Origin: Duganella margarita | GTDB lineage: Bacteria > Pseudomonadota > Gammaproteobacteria > Burkholderiales > Burkholderiaceae_D | Length of the DNA: 64,000 bases | Assembly: GCF_009857535.1 (NCBI RefSeq) | Contig: NZ_WWCS01000012.1 | Span: forward strand, 146,608-210,607 | Direction: 5' to 3' | Part shown: piece after piece, positions 18,601-25,574 of the stretch | How the letters are laid out: the number at the start of each line of letters is the position of its first letter | Position numbering within the stretch: position 1 is the first letter of the stretch | Position numbers and translations under genes: made by a program | Notes under the pieces: model-generated | The model's database searches: none | The model's input: the letters and a program-made list of their open reading frames with translations, nothing else | Told to the model about the DNA's origin: nothing

Positions 18601-18842
18601 ATCGCAGCAGTGGCGCCGAGATCGCCTCGTTCGGCGGAGCTGGCGGTGGCGCCCACCGGTGTTAGCGCTACCTCCGCAACTGCCGCTTTCATCATGCTCA
18701 TGGTGCGGGCATTTGGTGCGGTAGTGCTGTCACTGCTGCCGCCACACGCAGCTAGTGCCAGACTCAGTGCGATTGGTAGCGCTGTCCTAGAAAAAGTGTG
18801 AAAGCTTTCCAAAGAACGCTTTCTCTGTGGCAAGTTTGTCAT
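15621..18842 (-). CDS. di-heme cytochrome c lipoprotein with two discoidin domains
   Basis: A large (1073-residue) surface or periplasmic lipoprotein. The ATG at 18842 is chosen over 18950 because AGGGGA sits before it and it opens a proper lipoprotein signal ending LALAACGG. Two F5/8 type C (discoidin) domains follow at about 55-185 and 205-340. Each has the TRWG/TRWSS, EWLTLDYG/AWLQFDFG and TGYGYSIFE/TQYGYSLFE landmarks. The remainder is a DUF1111-type di-heme oxidoreductase with haem sites CIGCH and CAACH, the latter in a second cytochrome-like domain before the C-terminus. The discoidin pair suggests binding to polysaccharide, and the haem part redox or peroxidase activity on it. Substrate and location are inference. 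Confidence 0.87.
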   Translation of the reverse strand: MTNLPQRKRSLESFHTFSRTALPIALSLALAACGGSSDSTTAPNARTMSMMKAAVAEVALTPVGATASSAERGDLGATAAIDTNDGTRWGSGFSDNEWLTLDYGQTQTINRVHINWENAHATEYELQVSDDNSNWTTLKHVTGSNGGVEDLTGLNGQGRYLRMLGIKRSTGYGYSIFEIVAYSGGSTDTGTGTLPDDPATTPQVPVDVTKPGVSIKPVKVTSSPVEGANTADLAVDGKLNTRWSSAADNGAWLQFDFGAKTQIGYLKLTWENAYGKQYNLAVSDDGQSWTVIRSVTNGQGGTEEFFNLGVNARYIQLQGVQRATQYGYSLFEVEFKTPGSDNSLAAGTTTSAFPFPASGAGLIPLPSYAQPLESTQFTLADGTIVTRWGARGVGRHGRERGEDWNEIGYGPNDTVDPVTGLPQDKGPGAYLIFVANYFKNRTWGLEMIDNSRVAGVTKPTLIFNEYHQTQGLRGNTVFFRRFDDPGSTGYGWMVGREIVQDNNQPCDPVAYPANFKLNSANGINNGCTLLIKEYPRHNHLNAAGFPDGTAVDARPLKVGDVIEAGPSMFAVEAAMKAKGDNGGFRYYANEWTYVVGQGLRPWYGIQPRLNSTPIPDQYLQGGTGSVSYDYADNGDHMFQQPQNNVGMQNMQRFVEGRRLVHTNFTTGMHNEPGNDRYDPAVGLQGQRYGQSACIGCHVNNGRSPAPIAVNQRLDNMTVRVAVTDANGVQTPHPQYGTAVQMNAVSSTGAPQNWGLGVRVASFVSSIAKLADGTAVELRKPVLAFESATPDTVSLRQAQPMLGVGLLEAIPEADILAKVRTAPDEDGVKGSANYVFDPDTGAVRLGRFGWKAAKATLRHQAAAALVQDMSVTSPLYPNRSCLTDPAGCKSAAAQKGVSEAELTLITQYLSLVAVPSQRAISSGFPKGVSPLKDLDVDPAKIAKGSTVFQGMRCAACHTVDQKTGSGSLFAELRNQNIKPYTDLLLHDMGAGLADKFVEGQAKGNMWRTSPLWGIGYSDTVMGSAGKAGYLHDGRARNLTEAIMWHGGEATKSRQRFENLTAADRDALLAFLKSL

Positions 18843-18943
18843 GTATATCCCCTGGCTTTCGGCTGAAATGGAAAGATTGCCAACGGCACACCGCCGTAGC
18901 GACGCGCATTCTGCAACAAAAAAAGTTTTCGCTGCGCACGAAT

Positions 18944-18961
18944 GATTCAAGTACTTGAATC
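18944..18961. promoter_or_regulatory. 18-bp perfect palindrome, candidate operator
   Basis: GATTCAAGTACTTGAATC is self-complementary over all 18 bases. It lies about 100 bp upstream of the di-heme lipoprotein start and directly beside TATAAT, as expected of an operator. The regulator is not known. Confidence 0.5.
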
Positions 18962-19092
18962 CTATAATTGCTGCATGGCAATAGGCGTGAAGATAGCTTT
19001 GGTCCTATTGACTGTCAAGCTATTTGGACAACCATACAACAAAATCTTTTGGGGTATATCGATCAGCTGCCTGTTTTTAGGCAGACGCATGA

Positions 19093-19123
19093 AAGCCGCT
19101 CACAGAGGTACTGTGAGCGGCTT
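19093..19123 (-). terminator. hairpin terminator after rlhA
   Basis: AAGCCGCTCACAG (19093-19105) pairs perfectly with CTGTGAGCGGCTT (19111-19123) around a 5-base loop. It lies 34 bases past the rlhA stop. The T-tract on the minus strand is short (TTTCAT), so termination may be partly by stem stability. Confidence 0.75.
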
Positions 19124-19156
19124 CTCCGGCGGCTGGCGTCGCAATTTAGGCAGGGA

Positions 19157-21127
19157 TCAGGCGCGTGGGCGCTGGCGGTGGAAGGTAAGCGGGCTGTATG
19201 GAATGTTGGATGGCGGCGCCGACTTCAAGATACCCGGCTTCATCGCGCCGACCACGTGCATTTCGCACGGTTTGCAGTCGAATCGCAGGGTATAGGTCTC
19301 GTCGCCGCTGACCAGGGTCATCGGCTCGGCCTTGACCTGGCCCTGCACGCCTTGCACGCCCTTGGCCTGCTTTGGACACAGGTTGAACGAGAAACGCAGG
19401 CAGTGCTTGGTGATCATCAGCGGCACTTCGCCGGCTTCCTCATGCGACTCGTAGGCAGCGGCTATCAGTTGCACGCCGTGCCTGGTGTAGAAAGCGCGCG
19501 CTTTTTCGTTGTAGACGTTGGCCAGGTAGCTCAGCTGGGTATCCGGGTAGATCGCCAGCGGCTCGGCGGCCGGCTTGCGCGTCGGCCGCTCCCAGGCCGC
19601 CAGACGCACGGCCTCATGCGCCTCGATGGCGTCGCGCCGCAAAGCGTTGATGACGGCCGATGGCACAAACCACGGCTGCGACAGCTTCAGCGTGACGCTG
19701 TCGGCGCGGAACATGGTGTTGCCCAGTTTGCCCAGGCTGGCGCGCAGGCCGGCGTCGGCCTGCTCGGGGTTTTGCGCCGGTTGCAGCGCCAGGGCGGCGT
19801 TGGTGCTGCTCAGGTAGCCGTCTTCGTCGCACAGGTCCAGGCGCAGGCCGCCGTCCTGTTCGCTCAGCGTCAGGTGCAGGCCAACCTTGCGGTCGGACGA
19901 TTTCTTGTTGAGCGTCGATTCCCACTGGCGGTCGCCATTGCGGTTGACCGACAGGCCGATGCGCAGGCCGGGGAGGGCGCTGATCGCCTCGTTCGGATAG
20001 ACGCGCCACAGCTGGCCTTCCTCGCTGTCGCCGATTTTCTTGGCGGTGTTGGCCTGGATGCCGAAGGTCTCGCGCTTGTGCATGTAGTTCAGGCCGTCAC
20101 CATTGGACATCGCCGCGTTGGTGACCATGTCGAAGTGGTCGGTGGCCAGACGAGTGATGGTGCCCAGCTCGACGCCGACATACTTCGGGCTGTCGAAGGC
20201 GCCGATTTCGTCCTGACGGCCGTTGGCGAAGTAATCGGTGTGGCCGCGGTGGAAGTTCTTGTCGATGTCCGGCGTAAACAGGATGCTGGTGGCGCCGCTG
20301 GCCGCGCGGGTAAATTCGGTGCGGCGCTCCAGGATTTCGTCGAGCAGCAGGCGGTAGTGGGCGGTGATGTTCTTCACATAGCCCATGTCCTTGTAGCGGC
20401 CCTCGATCTTGAACGAGCGGATGCCGGCGTCGATCAGCGCTTCCAGATTGCGGCTCTGGTCATTGTCCTTCATCGACAGCAGGTGCTTTTCGTAGGCCAC
20501 GACGCGCCCCTTGTTGTCGCTCAGCGTGTACGGCAGGCGGCAGGCTTGCGAGCAGTCGCCGCGGTTGGCGCTGCGGCCGGTGTCGGCGTGCGAGATGTAG
20601 CACTGGCCCGAGTAGGCCACGCACAGCGCGCCGTGGATGAAGTATTCCAGCGGCGTGTCGACGTCGGCGTGGATCTTCTTGATCTGCTCGATGGTCAGCT
20701 CGCGCGCCAGCACCAGTTGCGAGAAGCCGACATCGCCGAGGAATTTGGCTTTTTCCATGGTGCGGATGTCGCACTGGGTACTGGCGTGCAGCTGGATCGG
20801 CGGCAGGTCCATTTCCAGCAAGCCCATGTCCTGCACGATCAGCGCGTCGACGCCGGCTTCGTACAGCTGCCAGATCTGCTTGCGGGCCGCGTCCAGCTCG
20901 GCGTCGTGCAGGATCGTGTTCAGCGTGACGAAAACGCGCGAGCGATAGCGGTGCGCGAATTCCACCAGGCTGGAGATCTCCTCGATCGAATTGCTGGCGT
21001 TGTGGCGCGCGCCGAAGGCCGGGCCGCCGATATAGACGGCGTCGGCGCCATGCAGGATGGCTTCACGGCCGATTTCGGCGGTTTTGGCGGGCGACAGCAG
21101 TTCAAGCTGGTGGGCTAGCAGGGTCAT
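19157..21127 (-). CDS. rlhA: U32-family 23S rRNA C2501 hydroxylase
   Basis: A 656-residue U32 peptidase-family protein, close in length and layout to E. coli RlhA/YdcP (653). That enzyme hydroxylates C2501 of 23S rRNA. The N-terminal U32 barrel shows LLSPAKTAEIGREAILHGADAVYIGG and the family signature FIHGALCVAYSGQC, followed by the cysteines of NRGDCSQACRLPY. These Cys residues are thought to bind an iron-sulfur cluster in the family. The part after about residue 330 corresponds to the DUF3656 extension. It is a single-gene unit with its own terminator. A general U32 protease annotation is less likely. Confidence 0.85.
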   Translation of the reverse strand: MTLLAHQLELLSPAKTAEIGREAILHGADAVYIGGPAFGARHNASNSIEEISSLVEFAHRYRSRVFVTLNTILHDAELDAARKQIWQLYEAGVDALIVQDMGLLEMDLPPIQLHASTQCDIRTMEKAKFLGDVGFSQLVLARELTIEQIKKIHADVDTPLEYFIHGALCVAYSGQCYISHADTGRSANRGDCSQACRLPYTLSDNKGRVVAYEKHLLSMKDNDQSRNLEALIDAGIRSFKIEGRYKDMGYVKNITAHYRLLLDEILERRTEFTRAASGATSILFTPDIDKNFHRGHTDYFANGRQDEIGAFDSPKYVGVELGTITRLATDHFDMVTNAAMSNGDGLNYMHKRETFGIQANTAKKIGDSEEGQLWRVYPNEAISALPGLRIGLSVNRNGDRQWESTLNKKSSDRKVGLHLTLSEQDGGLRLDLCDEDGYLSSTNAALALQPAQNPEQADAGLRASLGKLGNTMFRADSVTLKLSQPWFVPSAVINALRRDAIEAHEAVRLAAWERPTRKPAAEPLAIYPDTQLSYLANVYNEKARAFYTRHGVQLIAAAYESHEEAGEVPLMITKHCLRFSFNLCPKQAKGVQGVQGQVKAEPMTLVSGDETYTLRFDCKPCEMHVVGAMKPGILKSAPPSNIPYSPLTFHRQRPRA

Positions 21128-21220
21128 GGCGGCATTCCTTACGATTAAGGCGGGAATTATAGCGAAATCAAGGCCTTAAGTCATTGTCCGCATCGCTACA
21201 ACGGTTTTAGACGACGCATT

Positions 21221-21234
21221 TTGATGTGGATCAA
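21221..21234. promoter_or_regulatory. FNR/ANR box upstream of adhP
   Basis: TTGATGTGGATCAA matches the FNR/ANR consensus TTGATnnnnATCAA at all ten defined positions. Its centre is 79 bp before the adhP start, which fits activation from -41.5 with a start of transcription near 21269. Confidence 0.75.
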
Positions 21235-21306
21235 TGTCAGAGCCGGTGGGGCTCACTATCGTGTCCCCATGCCACTCGTAACCGAATCGGAATCGCCAGG
21301 AGAAAA

Positions 21307-22347
21307 ATGATGGGAAAAATGATGAAAGCCGCCGTGGTGCGCAGCTTCGGCCAGCCCCTGTACGTGGAAGATGCACCGGTGCCGACGCCCGGCGCTGGAC
21401 AGGTGCTGGTGAAAATCGAAGCGTGCGGCGTGTGCCATACCGATCTGCATGCCGCCGAGGGCGATTGGCCGGTGAAGCCTAATCCGCCTTTCATCCCAGG
21501 CCATGAGGGCGTCGGGTATATCGCCGAAGTCGGGGCAGGGGTAAAGCATGTCAAGGCGGGCGACCGGGTTGGCATCCCGTGGCTGTACTCGGCCTGCGGC
21601 CATTGTCCGCATTGTCTGGGCGGATGGGAAACCTTGTGCGAGTCCCAGCAAAACACCGGGTACTCAGTCAACGGCGGCTTTGCCGAATTTGCACTGGCCG
21701 ATGCCGATTACGTCGGCCACCTGCCCAAGAGCATCGGCTTCGTCGAGATCGCGCCGATACTGTGCGCCGGCGTGACGGTCTACAAGGGTTTGAAAGTAAC
21801 CGACACCAAGCCGGGCGACTGGGTCGTTATCTCCGGCATCGGCGGACTGGGTCACATGGCGGTGCAATACGCCAAAGCGATGGGGCTGAATGTGGTCGCG
21901 GTCGATATCGACGACGCCAAACTGGCGCTGGCCAAGCGGCTCGGCGCGGCGCTGACCGTCAACGCCAGGACGGTCGATCCGGCGGCGTTCATCAGGAAGG
22001 AGATTGGTGGCGCCCATGGTGCGCTGGTCACGGCGGTCTCGCCCAAAGCCTTTGCACAGGCGGTCGGCATGGTGCGGCGGGGTGGTACGATTTCGCTCAA
22101 TGGCTTGCCGCCGGGCGACTTTCCGATCTCGATCTTTGACATGGTGTTAAACGGCATTACCGTACGCGGCTCCATCGTCGGCACGCGGCTGGATCTGCAG
22201 GAAGCGCTGGCGTTCGCCGAGGAGGGCAAGGTACGGGCGACGGTGGCAACCGCCAGGCTGGACGACATCAACAGCGTGTTCGACCGCATGCGCGCGGGCG
22301 ATATCGAAGGGCGGATCGTGCTGGATTTTGCAAACGCGCCGCAGTAA
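21307..22347 (+). CDS. adhP: zinc-dependent alcohol dehydrogenase AdhP
   Basis: A 346-residue medium-chain alcohol dehydrogenase (ethanol and aldehydes, NAD-dependent). Catalytic-zinc ligands are in CGVCHTDLH and GHEGVG. The structural-zinc cysteines are in SACGHCPHCLGGWETLC. The Rossmann site is ISGIGGLGHMAVQYAK, followed by VVAVDIDD, whose Asp favours NAD. The ATG at 21307 follows AGGAG; the next Met codon at 21310 is an alternative. A perfect FNR/ANR box upstream suggests induction when oxygen is limiting, fitting a fermentative or redox-balancing role. Confidence 0.92.
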   Translation: MMGKMMKAAVVRSFGQPLYVEDAPVPTPGAGQVLVKIEACGVCHTDLHAAEGDWPVKPNPPFIPGHEGVGYIAEVGAGVKHVKAGDRVGIPWLYSACGHCPHCLGGWETLCESQQNTGYSVNGGFAEFALADADYVGHLPKSIGFVEIAPILCAGVTVYKGLKVTDTKPGDWVVISGIGGLGHMAVQYAKAMGLNVVAVDIDDAKLALAKRLGAALTVNARTVDPAAFIRKEIGGAHGALVTAVSPKAFAQAVGMVRRGGTISLNGLPPGDFPISIFDMVLNGITVRGSIVGTRLDLQEALAFAEEGKVRATVATARLDDINSVFDRMRAGDIEGRIVLDFANAPQ

Positions 22348-22402
22348 CCGGCCGCGCCATCCCGGCAGCGCATCAGGTGGCGCTGCCGCCGGAGAGCATA
22401 AC

Positions 22403-22439
22403 TTTTAATCGACATTACTACCTATATTGTCGATTAAAA
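22403..22439. repeat. 12-bp inverted repeat upstream of the recombinase gene
   Basis: TTTTAATCGACA (22403-22414) and TGTCGATTAAAA (22428-22439) are perfect inverted copies separated by 13 bases. The DNA here is markedly AT-rich. It may be an adhP terminator, a regulator site, or a recombinase accessory-binding site. Confidence 0.55.
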
Positions 22440-22451
22440 TAACTGTACGAG

Positions 22452-22485
22452 ATACTGTATAATCCACTAGATATTCATACAGTAT
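22452..22485. repeat. 9-bp inverted repeat in the recombinase promoter region
   Basis: ATACTGTAT (22452-22460) and ATACAGTAT (22477-22485) are perfect inverted copies 16 bases apart, ending 13 bases before the recombinase ATG. The CTGTAT/ATACAG halves recall LexA half-sites, but the spacing is much too long for LexA. Confidence 0.5.
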
Positions 22486-22498
22486 TTAGCGTTCAACA

Positions 22499-23674
22499 AT
22501 GCCAGAAAAGAAATTTGACGTCATCAATCTGGACCCATTTCCCGCCCGCAGCGGCGGCGCGGCGGAACGCCGGCAGCGCGATACAGACGCCCTGCGCACG
22601 ATTGCCGAAGATGCCATCACCGATGCCCGAACCGATAGTGAAATTGCAAGGGAATTCATCAGCCATGGTGAACTGGGCGAAAAATCGGTCGCCAACACCC
22701 AGAAAGAGCTGTTCCGGTTTTTAACCTGGTGCCGGGAAGAGGCGGGGAAAACCCTGCGTCAGCTGACCGTGGCCGATCTGAATGGCTACAAAGACTTCAT
22801 CCGATCGCCGCCGCCGGACTGGATTTCCACCACCAAGTGGCCGCGAAACGATCCGCGCTACCGGCCGTTCAGCGGACCTTTGTCCGACGCCAGCCGGCGC
22901 CAGGCAATGATCGCCGTCAAAGGATTGTTTGCGTACGCCACTCAAACGGGCTATCTGCGGCGCGATCCGGCTGCACTGGTCAAGCACGTCAAGACCACCA
23001 GTGCCAGCCGCATCACGCGCTACCTGACGCCGGACGCGCTGGAATTGGCGCTCACAGTCGTTGCCACGCGCGCAGCATCGACGCCAGCGTCCATCCGCCG
23101 GCGCGAACGCGATCGTTTCCTGTTGACGGCCTACATCCACACCGGCGCGCGGCTGAGCGAAATCGTTGGCGCCAACATGGGCGCGTTCTACACCGAAGGC
23201 AACGGCCGCTGGTGGCTGGACGTGCTCGGCAAAGGCAACAAACCGCGCCGCTTGCCGGTACCGCCGGAAATGTTGGCCGCATTCCGCCAATACCGCGCCG
23301 CATTCGACTTGCTGCCGCAAACTGCGCGCAGCGACGCCACGCCGCTGGTATTGTCGAGCCGTGGACAATTACTGGTGCGCATCACGGACGAAGCCGCATC
23401 CGATGCGTTGAAGTCCATCTTTGCCGCCTCAGCGGCTGCAGCCGATCGATTGGGCGACGCCGACATGGCCGCGACATTTCGGCAAGCAACCGCGCACTGG
23501 CTGCGGCACAGCATGCTAACCAACCACGCCAATAACGGCGTGCAGCTGAAAACGTTGCAGGAGACTGCCGGCCACGCCAGCATCGCCACCACGGCAGCGT
23601 ATCTTCACAAGACCGACAACGAGCGGCATGATGAGATTCTTGCTTCCGCCGGCATTGGTAAGGAATCCGCATAA
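22499..23674 (+). CDS. tyrosine recombinase adjacent to dif
   Basis: A 391-residue site-specific recombinase. An N-terminal SAM-like core-binding domain spans about residues 50-170 (ELFRFLTWCREEAGKTL and following). The catalytic domain carries the complete signature: first Arg in HTGARLSEIVGA, a Lys in LGKGNKPRRLP, H-x-L-R in HWLRHSML, the GHASIATTAAYLH block with the GH pair and the nucleophilic Tyr. It is longer than XerC/XerD (about 300). The stop codon touches the first base of a dif site. No excisionase, phage or transfer genes flank it. It may be a Xer-like resolvase that acts at dif, as XerH and XerS do beside their sites, or the leftover of an element that used dif to integrate. Confidence 0.88.
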   Translation: MPEKKFDVINLDPFPARSGGAAERRQRDTDALRTIAEDAITDARTDSEIAREFISHGELGEKSVANTQKELFRFLTWCREEAGKTLRQLTVADLNGYKDFIRSPPPDWISTTKWPRNDPRYRPFSGPLSDASRRQAMIAVKGLFAYATQTGYLRRDPAALVKHVKTTSASRITRYLTPDALELALTVVATRAASTPASIRRRERDRFLLTAYIHTGARLSEIVGANMGAFYTEGNGRWWLDVLGKGNKPRRLPVPPEMLAAFRQYRAAFDLLPQTARSDATPLVLSSRGQLLVRITDEAASDALKSIFAASAAAADRLGDADMAATFRQATAHWLRHSMLTNHANNGVQLKTLQETAGHASIATTAAYLHKTDNERHDEILASAGIGKESA

Positions 23675-23701
23675 CTTCGCATAATTTATATTATGTAAAA
23701 T
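23674..23701 (+). other. dif: chromosome dimer resolution site dif
   Basis: The 28 bases have the 11-6-11 layout of proteobacterial dif: XerC-side arm ACTTCGCATAA, centre TTTATA, XerD-side arm TTATGTAAAAT. Against E. coli dif from memory, 23 of 28 bases agree, 10 of 11 in the XerD arm. It begins at the last base of the recombinase stop codon. Confidence 0.85.
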
Positions 23702-23761
23702 TATCTATTGAAAACAGCCGGTGGACCAGTGCCGCCAGCGCACTGGCTGGCGGACGGCGAC

Positions 23762-24349
23762 CTACCCGGCCAACTCCTTTTGCAGAGCCTTGGCGATATC
23801 GGTGATCGAAACCGGCTTGGTCAAGTGATAATCGAAGCCAGCCTCTTTGGATAGCGACCGGTCCGCCGCCGTTCCACAGCCGGTGATCGCGACCATCACG
23901 GTGTTCATCGGTCAGGCGATGCGCATCAAATCCAGCGCGGTCCGGATCGTGGCCAGCGGATTTCTGAGTTCATGCGCCAACGTCGCCAGGAACTCGCTTT
24001 GACGGCGGCGCGCGGCCTGCAGGTCTTTGGCCAGCCGGGCACGCTCGTCCTCATTTTTTCGAGGCTCGGCGATGTCGACGGCCAACCCGGCAAAGCGTTT
24101 GGCGCCGCCTTCCTCGTCGTCGAATAATCGCCCCTTGGCGTGACCTAGATGTCTCCCCGAAAGCTGCGGTATCCGATAGTCCGCCTCGTACAGCTCGCCC
24201 GCGGCGATGGAGGTGCTAATGGCTTCGAGCACGCGCGCGCGGTCATCCGAGGGGATCATATGTCTCCGGGTACCACGACCAGGTGCCGATATTGCCCGAG
24301 GCATCGAGCAACAGCTGCAACCGGTCTTCGCTCTGGCGCAGTTCAGCGC
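23762..24349 (-). pseudogene. decayed PAS-HisKA-receiver hybrid histidine kinase
   Basis: Remnants of one sensor kinase can be read in order on the minus strand. A PAS start (RAELRQSEDRLQLLLDASGN, then WSWYPET) is at 24349 to about 24265. The frame then shifts near 24260 and continues from HMIPSDDRARV through the H-box ATLAHELRNPLATIRTALDL. A stop follows at 23912-23914. In the same frame after that stop comes the end of a receiver domain (VAITGCG, AGFDYHLTKPVSI, ALQKELAG) down to 23762. The ATPase domain and the start of the receiver are missing. There are thus three lesions: frameshift, stop and internal deletion. Its upstream end overlaps the 3' end of the CoA-ester lyase gene. Confidence 0.8.
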
Positions 24350-25176
24350 GCAATCCTGCGCCGGGCGTCCTCGATGATACGTTGCGCTGTGAGCACCATG
24401 GGCCGGTCGATCAGGCGACCATCCAGCGCTACTGCCCCGCCCCGCGCGCGCTCGGCGGCTTCCAGCACCCGGTTCGCCCAGCGTAGTTCGTTTTCGGAGG
24501 GCACGAAGGTGCGATTGACGATCGGCACCTGGTTGGGGTGAATACAGAGTTTGCCGCCGAAGCCGAGGCGCTTGGTGTAGGCCGCATCGCGCGCAATCTT
24601 GTCCAGGTCGTCAATCTCGGTGGTGACGCCATCCACCGGACTCAGCAATCCAGCGATCCGGGAGGCCAGCACGACTTGCGAGCGGAAAAACAGCAGCTCA
24701 TCCTCATCGCCGTCGATGCCCATGTCGTGCTTGAAGTCGATCGCGCCAAATAGCAGCCGTTGCACCCTGGGCGCCCTGGCCAGTTCGGCGATGCGTGAGA
24801 AACCAAGTGCCGTCTCGACCAGCGGATACACCGGCGCGCCAGCCGAGGCGCTGGCGATATCGTCGGCGCGCTCGGCCTTCGGCAGCACGATGCCGGCGAT
24901 GTCGGGGCGGCGGCACACCCGCAAGTCCTCGCCAAAACAGCCCGAATTAACGCAGTTGACCTTGACCAGGATGGGCACCTGGTTGGCGTGCGCCTCGGCG
25001 CTGTCGAGCCAGTTGGTCAGGCTGTTGCGGCCGGCGGTCTTGTCGCCGGCTCCTACTGCATCTTCGAGGTCGATGATGACAGCGTTGGCGCCGGAGGCCA
25101 CTGCCTTGGAAAATCGCTCCGGGCGATTGGCGGGAACAAACAGGTAGGAATGAACGAACGGCGAGGCGGTAGTCAT
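24343..25176 (-). CDS. HpcH/HpaI-family CoA ester lyase (CitE-like)
   Basis: A 277-residue TIM-barrel enzyme of the CitE/malyl-CoA lyase group. It opens with SYLFVPANRPERFSKA and has VIIDLEDAV (metal and substrate site), VKVN, GIVLPKAE, LVETALGF and KLCIHPNQ, the expected order for this family. The members cleave or form beta-hydroxyacyl-CoA thioesters such as citramalyl-CoA. No citrate-lyase partner genes are nearby, so it is probably a stand-alone CoA ester lyase. Its last codons reach into the kinase remnant, suggesting that a deletion joined the two. Confidence 0.87.
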   Translation of the reverse strand: MTTASPFVHSYLFVPANRPERFSKAVASGANAVIIDLEDAVGAGDKTAGRNSLTNWLDSAEAHANQVPILVKVNCVNSGCFGEDLRVCRRPDIAGIVLPKAERADDIASASAGAPVYPLVETALGFSRIAELARAPRVQRLLFGAIDFKHDMGIDGDEDELLFFRSQVVLASRIAGLLSPVDGVTTEIDDLDKIARDAAYTKRLGFGGKLCIHPNQVPIVNRTFVPSENELRWANRVLEAAERARGGAVALDGRLIDRPMVLTAQRIIEDARRRIAR

Positions 25177-25261
25177 GGAACGCTCCCAGGGTGGAATGTA
25201 TCCATACCTTACCTCAAAGTTAAAAACGATGCGTTCAAGCAGTAAGAGGGTTAGAATTCCC

Positions 25262-25273
25262 GTTACGCGTTAC
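25262..25273. promoter_or_regulatory. GTTACGCGTTAC site 1
   Basis: First of three near-identical 12-mers. It lies 22 bp before the start of the small basic protein at 25296, where an autoregulatory operator would sit. Confidence 0.6.
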
Positions 25274-25295
25274 TTTATTTGACCGATCAACTCAG

Positions 25296-25574
25296 ATGAC
25301 AGAAAACAAAAAACGTGGCCGCCCGGTGACCGGCCATGCGATGAGCAGCGCCGAGCGGCAGAAGGCCTACCGCGACCGCAAGCGCGCAGAAAAAACCGCC
25401 ATCGCCAATTCCCGTAACGCGTTACAGGAATCGCCAGACGACGGCTCGCCGCGCCGCCTGCTGGCGGAACTGGACCGGGCCCGGCGCACCGTCGAACGGC
25501 TCACCGGGGAAAACCAGGATTTGCAGGAGCAGCTCAGGCTGGCCCAAGCCCGGACCAAAAAACGTAACGCGTAA
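25296..25574 (+). CDS. small AT-hook/basic/coiled-coil protein, putative DNA-binding
   Basis: A 92-residue, strongly charged protein of no named family. The N-terminus holds an AT-hook core (KKRGRP, residues 5-10). A basic stretch (AERQKAYRDRKRAEK, residues 19-33) resembles in spacing the basic region of bZIP proteins. A helical, Leu-spaced coiled-coil segment follows from about 54 to 88 (LLAELDRARR, ERLTGENQDLQEQL). This layout suggests a dimer that grips palindromic DNA. The gene carries three GTAACGCGTTAC-type sites, one before the start, one in the middle and one at the stop. In the middle site the Leu codon is TTA, rare in such GC-rich DNA. DNA binding is inferred, not shown. Confidence 0.75.
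   Translation: MTENKKRGRPVTGHAMSSAERQKAYRDRKRAEKTAIANSRNALQESPDDGSPRRLLAELDRARRTVERLTGENQDLQEQLRLAQARTKKRNA
25414..25425. promoter_or_regulatory. GTAACGCGTTAC site 2
   Basis: A perfect 12-bp palindrome inside the coding sequence (Arg-Asn-Ala-Leu), 152 bp after site 1. Confidence 0.6.

Larger units (their letters stand above)
18843..19156. other. intergenic region with palindrome and terminator
   Basis: No gene is supported in this 314-base gap. It holds the leader of the di-heme lipoprotein (minus), an 18-bp perfect palindrome, a TATAAT hexamer at 18963-18968 and the hairpin that ends rlhA. Open frames crossing it have no ribosome site or family features. Confidence 0.7.

Noticed and set aside
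15405..18665. 1086-codon open frame on the plus strand
   Set aside because: It is antisense to the di-heme lipoprotein, whose domains, signal peptide and haem motifs are unmistakable. The composition (Arg/His/Val-rich) is that of a GC-driven shadow frame.
18968..21118. 716-codon open frame on the plus strand
   Set aside because: Antisense to rlhA, which has a full family match and its own terminator.
22452..22485. LexA box before the recombinase
   Set aside because: CTGTAT/ATACAG halves are present, but they are 16 bases apart instead of forming the 16-bp CTGT-N8-ACAG site.
23671..23704. loxP-like 13-8-13 reading of the recombinase-end sequence
   Set aside because: The left arm ATAACTTCGCATA matches a loxP arm at 12 of 13 bases, but the right arm fits poorly. 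The same bases fit the 11-6-11 dif layout much better, and the recombinase is not Cre-like.
22348..25300. an intact prophage or integrative element around the recombinase
   Set aside because: No excisionase, replication, structural or transfer genes and no second att-like copy of dif were found; flanking genes are ordinary metabolic genes.
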